From Pseudomonadota bacterium (GTDB taxonomy: Bacteria; Myxococcota_A; UBA9160; SZUA-336), in contig QJZC01000059.1 of assembly GCA_003247575.1 (NCBI GenBank), positions 1 to 39,115 on the forward strand: a stretch of 39,115 nt of DNA, given 5' to 3'. Below the pieces are notes generated by a model. It searched no databases. It worked only from the letters and a program-made list of their open reading frames with translations, and was not told where the DNA came from. Numbering within the stretch: the first letter of the stretch is position 1; the number at the start of each line of letters is the position of its first letter. This document shows, one piece after another, positions 35,112-39,115 of the stretch. The position numbers and the translations under genes are program-made.

Positions 35112-37716
35112 TCACCAGGCGGTCCATCCGCCGTCCACCACGAGGTTGGTGCCGGTCACGTAGGCAGAGAGATCACTGGCCAGGTATGCGATACCCCCGG
35201 TCACATCTTCCTCGCGCCCCATCCTTCCCAAGGGTGTGCGCGCCGCGTAGCGCCGCTGGAACTCGACGGGCTGATCGCGCAGGATCCCCCCGGGCCGAGA
35301 TCGAGTTGACCCGGATGTCCGGTGCCAGAACCGTGGCGAGCCAGCGCGAGAACTGAATGATCGCCCCCTTGCTCGCCGCATAGGCCGCGGGCTGTCCCAT
35401 GCGCGTCCCCTCGTAGAGGGACAGATCTGCGCCCACCATTCCATAGATCGAAGCCATGTTGATGACGGAGCCGTGCCCGGACGCGCGCAGGGCCGGAGTG
35501 AGCGCCTGTGTCAGCAGGAAGATCGAGCTCAGATTCACATCGAGGGCTTCCTGCCAGGGGTCGAGGGCCTGTGTCTCGAAGGATGAACACCATCCCGCGC
35601 GGTCACTCGACGACACCATCGCCGCGCAGTTCACGAGGACGTCGAGCCGTCCCCAACGTTCGACGACCTGCTCTGCCACACTCGTGATACGCGCACGGTC
35701 TCGGAGATCCAGGGCGAAACTGGCAGCCTCGATCCCCTCCGCTGTCCCGAGCTGCTCGGCGAGTGTCTTGGTCGCAACCGGGTCGAGGTCGATGACGGCG
35801 ATGCGAGCGCCCAGCTCGGCGAGCGCATGTGCGGCTTCCCTCCCGATATGTCCGGCGGCCCCGACGACGGCCGCGACGCGCCCATCGAGCCGCAACCGAT
35901 CGAGGATGCGCCTTGCGACGGAGCGCTTGGAAGACGACTCGAAGCCAGCGCCCCTTGGAGAGGCTCGGTCGTCGGAAGCCGTGGCGCCGAGGCCTGCTGT
36001 CCGGGCGTCTGCTGGGCCGCACAAGTTCGGATCCAGGTGCAGCGCCGTGGCATGGGCGCGGTGCGCCACCTCCGTCACTCCGCGGCGAGAGAAGTACTGT
36101 GCAGCCGTCATCCAGGCCCAGGCACTGGAGGGCGCGCTCTGGAGCAAGTCGGCCAGTGCGTTCTCCGCGGCCGAAAGATCGCCGATCTGCTCGAGCTCGA
36201 GGGCTCGACCCAACCCCTGTCGCACGTCGAACTCACTCGGCTCCAGCTGCAGCGAGCCCGGTGCGTCGATCCGGATGGAGCAGCCGGTGAAGAGCTCGGT
36301 TCGGTAGTCCGAGAGATCGCGGACCTGCCGCGCGCGAGTCGCGTGCGTATCCGCCCCATCGGCGGCCTCGATCGCGCGCAGAATGGACTCGACGCGTTGC
36401 GCCGAGAAGGCCTTCTCGGACTCCTGCCAGCGGGCAGTCCTGGTTGCCCATTCCGCCCGGTCCGGCGCCGATTGTCTCGCCAGAGCGGTGCACCTCTCTA
36501 CGCGAAGGCGGCCGCGCCGATTCGCGACCGCCGCGAGAAGGTGCTGGGCAATCCGGGAGTGAGCACTCCCGTCGACCGTTCCGAAGACCTGCGATGCCGC
36601 CTGACGCGCATCCAGCTTCGCGGCGCGTGGGCTTTGCTTCTCACCGCGGATCAGGGGCTCGAGAAGATCTCCGAGTTCTTCGGGGGTGGCGGCTCTCCGG
36701 CTGAGCTCGTCCACTACGGGTATGGGAAGGTGCTCCCGAATCCATCCCGGAGAAAAGACCGGCACGCCCGCGAGCGCGGCTTCTACTGCCGTCGAGCTGC
36801 CCCAGTGAATCATCGCAGACGCATTGAGCAGCCAGTTGTCGACGGTTCCCTGCTTGATCAAATGAAGATTCGAGCGTCGGTCCAGCCGCTCCGAGTAGAT
36901 TTCCGTCCCCTCGAATGGATGTGGACGCACGACGAACTGCGCGTCGGGGAAGCGTGCCGCCAGCTCGTTGGCGAGTCGTGTCATCGCATCCAACGCCTGG
37001 TCCTGAGCATCCAGCCAGTCGTGCACGAACTCGGGGGCATAGTCGAACTCGGCGATCAGCTGGGCCACTTCCCGCTCCCGCGACTGGAAGCGCGGATTGG
37101 CCAGCGGGAAGGTGCCATTGAAGAGCACGATCGGCCGAGGCAGCTGGACGACATCCTCTGCGAGACGTCGAGCCGCGCTGCGCCATGGCTCGACGTAGAA
37201 GTCGGTTCGCGGCGTCCCGGTCACACAGATCCGGTCGGCGGGGAATCGGCCGTCGCTGCCGAAATAGTCAGCGAACTCGCGTGTCCATGCGCAGTAGCAG
37301 GCGACCTTGTTGCGCACGGAGGCATCCTGCGCCATGGAGAGCGCATACTTTTCCCAGACCGGAAGCTTCCCCTCGCATTGCTTCTCGAGCGATTCGTGAC
37401 TCGCACGGAGTGCGTGGGTCGGAATCGGGCTGAACACTCCCCCCTCCGTGTCCAGGACCGCAATCTCGATGCCCGCCTCCATGTAAGCGCGAACCGAGCT
37501 CTCGTTGTTGCGCCGCAGGTAGTTGACCAGAACCAGGTCGGGGGCCAAGGCAGCGATCTCGGGTCCCTGAAGATTCAGAGGAACGAGATAGACACACGCT
37601 CCGCGCAACGCAAGCGAACGTCCAACGAGGATCAGCCCCGGAAGATCGCGGTAGGGATTGTCCACGATGAGCGCGATTCGTGGTGCGATGCCTGGAACTG
37701 AATCTTTGGATTCCAT
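35112..37716 (-). CDS. Surface-carbohydrate biosynthesis-TPR-SDR fusion, frameshifted near 3' end
   Basis: ATG 37716 follows AAAGGTGAC. Residues 1-410 resemble proteins annotated as surface carbohydrate biosynthesis proteins, related to CDP-glycerol-type transferases: YLRRNNESSVRAYMEAGIEI, AVLDTEGGV, VTGTPRTDFY, VVRPHPFEGTE, MIHWGSSTAVEAALAG. Residues 500-580 contain a TPR pair. From about residue 605 is a short-chain dehydrogenase: VGAAGHIG nucleotide loop, NCAAM, INMASIYG and catalytic YAASKG. Near 35296 an extra base in a G/C run shifts the frame: the uncorrected ORF ends at 35173, while the other frame continues as PGGILRDQP and ends YVTGTNLVVDGGWTAW at 35112, the normal SDR end. Corrected length is 867 residues. 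It could both modify a sugar and transfer it to a surface glycan. Confidence 0.78.
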
Positions 37717-38180
37717 GTCACCTTTCAGAAGGCATGAGACTCACGCGAAATCGACTCTCGCCCCCGGGGCTCGACGCCGCTTGCCGCTGAAGGAACCAGG
37801 AGAGCTCAGCCGTCTGCTGTGATCTCATGCTGCAACCTGCAGTGCGAAGTTTCCCACTCCACGCATCGGCAACTCACTCGCAAGCCTGAGCCCAGACAAG
37901 ACGTGAGACACCACATTCGGTGCTAGGGAATCCGTGAGTGGACGCATGCGGCGCAGCACGGCTACCCGATTCAGCACGTGTCCGGAGATCGGTCAGGCTA
38001 GAGACGAGCGGCGGAGTACGACTCCCGGCTGCGCTATACCTTTCGCGAGGGGGACGCTGCGGAAAGCCCGAGCGCTCCGGACCGGAAAAGCGGACCAGCC
38101 TCGAACGCGAAGTTCCAAGACCGGATTCATCATCAACTCACCGTACCGAACGGTGCATTCGGAATGAGTAAGGAGCCAGG
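37717..38180. other. Divergent intergenic region
   Basis: The 464 bases separate the carbohydrate fusion gene (minus) from the methyltransferase gene (plus), so both promoters should lie here. I see no coding frame with a domain, no clear -35/-10 pair and no repeat. Confidence 0.45.
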
Positions 38181-39023
38181 ATGTTCGACCCCAAGGATCA
38201 GGACTTCGAGGCCATCCGAGCGTGGGGCCTCGAGCAGGACCCGTGCCGCGCCATCACGGACTTCGAGCCTCGACAGCTGGAGTCTCGCTGGGAGAACGCG
38301 TACTTCCGCACCTCATACGAGCAGTACTGCCAATGACGCGCCGCCTGGATCTCCGGTGAGACGTTCGAACGATACTACCAGACCGCCGAGAAGCCGATCG
38401 ATCGCAGGCGCTGGGAGTACCTGAAGCTTCGCAAGGCCTGGTACATTCCGCCTGTCGGGTGGGAGCACTTCGCTGCTCGCGAGACGCAACGCATCGTAGA
38501 CATCGGCTGCGGGGATGGCGACAACACGCAGCGGGTGATCGACTTCATTGCCAGTGACTGGCGCAAGCGCGGCTCCGAAGGTCATCCTATCGAGGTGTGC
38601 GGAATCGACCTGAACGAATCGCGCTTGCGAAATGCAGAGCAGCACGTGCGTTCCGCGCATGACCTGATCGCGGCGCGTTTCGAGCACCGCGATCTCGCAC
38701 GTAGCGGATTCGAGCAGGCGGATGCAGCGTTCGACTACGGTCTGCTCTGCGGCGTGCTCGAGATCATCGAGCCGGACGCATTCGAGGACTTCGTCAAGGA
38801 AGTCGCGCGCGTGGTCCGGCGTGGGCTGTTCATCGAAGATCTGGCCGAGAAGACCCCCGGAGGCTATCCACGAGAAGATCTGCCGACATACTTCGAGGCG
38901 CTGGGATTTCGGGTGCTCCGGGACCACTGGGTGCTTCAGGAACCCTATCAAGACCAAGGGACGCTCGACCCGATGGAGCTCTGGCCTGCGCTCAAGGTGA
39001 GGATCCTGTTCCTGGAGCGCTGA
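38181..39023 (+). pseudogene. Class I SAM methyltransferase with in-frame TGA
   Basis: ATG 38181 has AGGAG nine to thirteen bases upstream. The frame reads MFDPKDQDFEAIRAWGLEQD and runs 51 codons to SYEQYCQ, then meets TGA at 38334-38336. The same frame continues as RAAWISGETFERYYQTAEKP without shift and then shows methyltransferase motif I RIVDIGCGDGDNTQ and the acidic strand VCGIDLNESRL. It ends at 39023 after 280 codons in all. One base change (TGG to TGA) would explain the stop. Restart at ATG 38535 would lack motif I, so that product should be inactive. TGA is used as a normal stop by other genes here, so recoding is unlikely. The substrate may be a sugar or lipid, given the glycan gene next door. 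Confidence 0.72.
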
Positions 39024-39115
39024 ACCGAAGACACAGATCCCGCTCCTTCGAACCAGAGGCCCAACTCGACGCCCGACCGAAGTTCTGCGTCCGAAAGCAC
39101 GACAACTCGACCCGC

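Noticed and set aside
35827..37701. 624-codon plus-strand frame
   Set aside because: It is a shadow of the carbohydrate-TPR-SDR fusion on the minus strand; it is Arg-rich and has no domain.
38334..38336. TGA as selenocysteine or recoded Trp
   Set aside because: Other genes in the window end in TGA, and no active-site context or SECIS-like hairpin was recognised.
38313..38957. 214-codon minus-strand frame
   Set aside because: It is antisense to the methyltransferase, whose motifs are clear on the plus strand.

Overview
The window is GC-rich DNA from a Gram-negative bacterium. It encodes several lipoproteins, a PilP-like pilus protein, a Ser/Thr-kinase/ATPase fusion, a cobalamin-binding radical SAM enzyme, a matrixin protease and a wax-ester-synthase remnant. 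This mix fits Myxococcota or a related lineage of the former Deltaproteobacteria. That assignment is an inference from gene content; no rRNA or other marker is present. No tRNA, CRISPR array, transposase or integrase was recognised.

Layout. Positions 1-6.9 kb carry surface-glycan genes: the end of a membrane protein, two GT-C-type multi-membrane proteins (one DUF6056-like) and a lipoprotein with an alginate-lyase-like catalytic domain. From 7.2 to 8.4 kb lies a di-haem oxidoreductase-type cytochrome gene cut by a 114-bp repeat. From 8.8 to 14.4 kb come a 1272-residue kinase/AAA protein and a B12-binding radical SAM protein, both on the minus strand.

From about 14.9 to 28 kb, intact small genes (SHOCT membrane protein, antibiotic-biosynthesis-type monooxygenase, PilP-like, AraC regulator, lipoproteins) alternate with gene remnants: WS/DGAT, DUF4062-NACHT, isocitrate lyase/PEP mutase, WD40, a LuxR-type regulator without its DNA-binding end, and an AMIN-like domain. 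The second copy of the 114-bp repeat is the exact junction between the WS/DGAT and NACHT remnants.

From 28.3 to 35.1 kb is a cluster of four exported proteins on the plus strand: an 812-residue pentapeptide-repeat protein, a 518-residue protein, a 175-residue protein and a matrixin-type metalloprotease whose start overlaps the 175-residue gene. The 518- and 175-residue proteins share a pattern that could be an OB/NTR-like fold, so a protease-inhibitor arrangement is possible but unproven. From 35.1 to 37.7 kb is an unusual fusion of a surface-carbohydrate biosynthesis domain, TPRs and a short-chain dehydrogenase. The window ends with a methyltransferase gene broken by an in-frame TGA.

The two strongest leads are the dispersed repeat that sits at gene breakpoints and the secreted pentapeptide/matrixin cluster. 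About ten genes are truncated, frameshifted or carry an in-frame stop. Single-base lesions (34.2, 35.3, 16.29 and 38.33 kb) could be assembly errors. The repeat insertion and the chimeric junctions are harder to explain that way.
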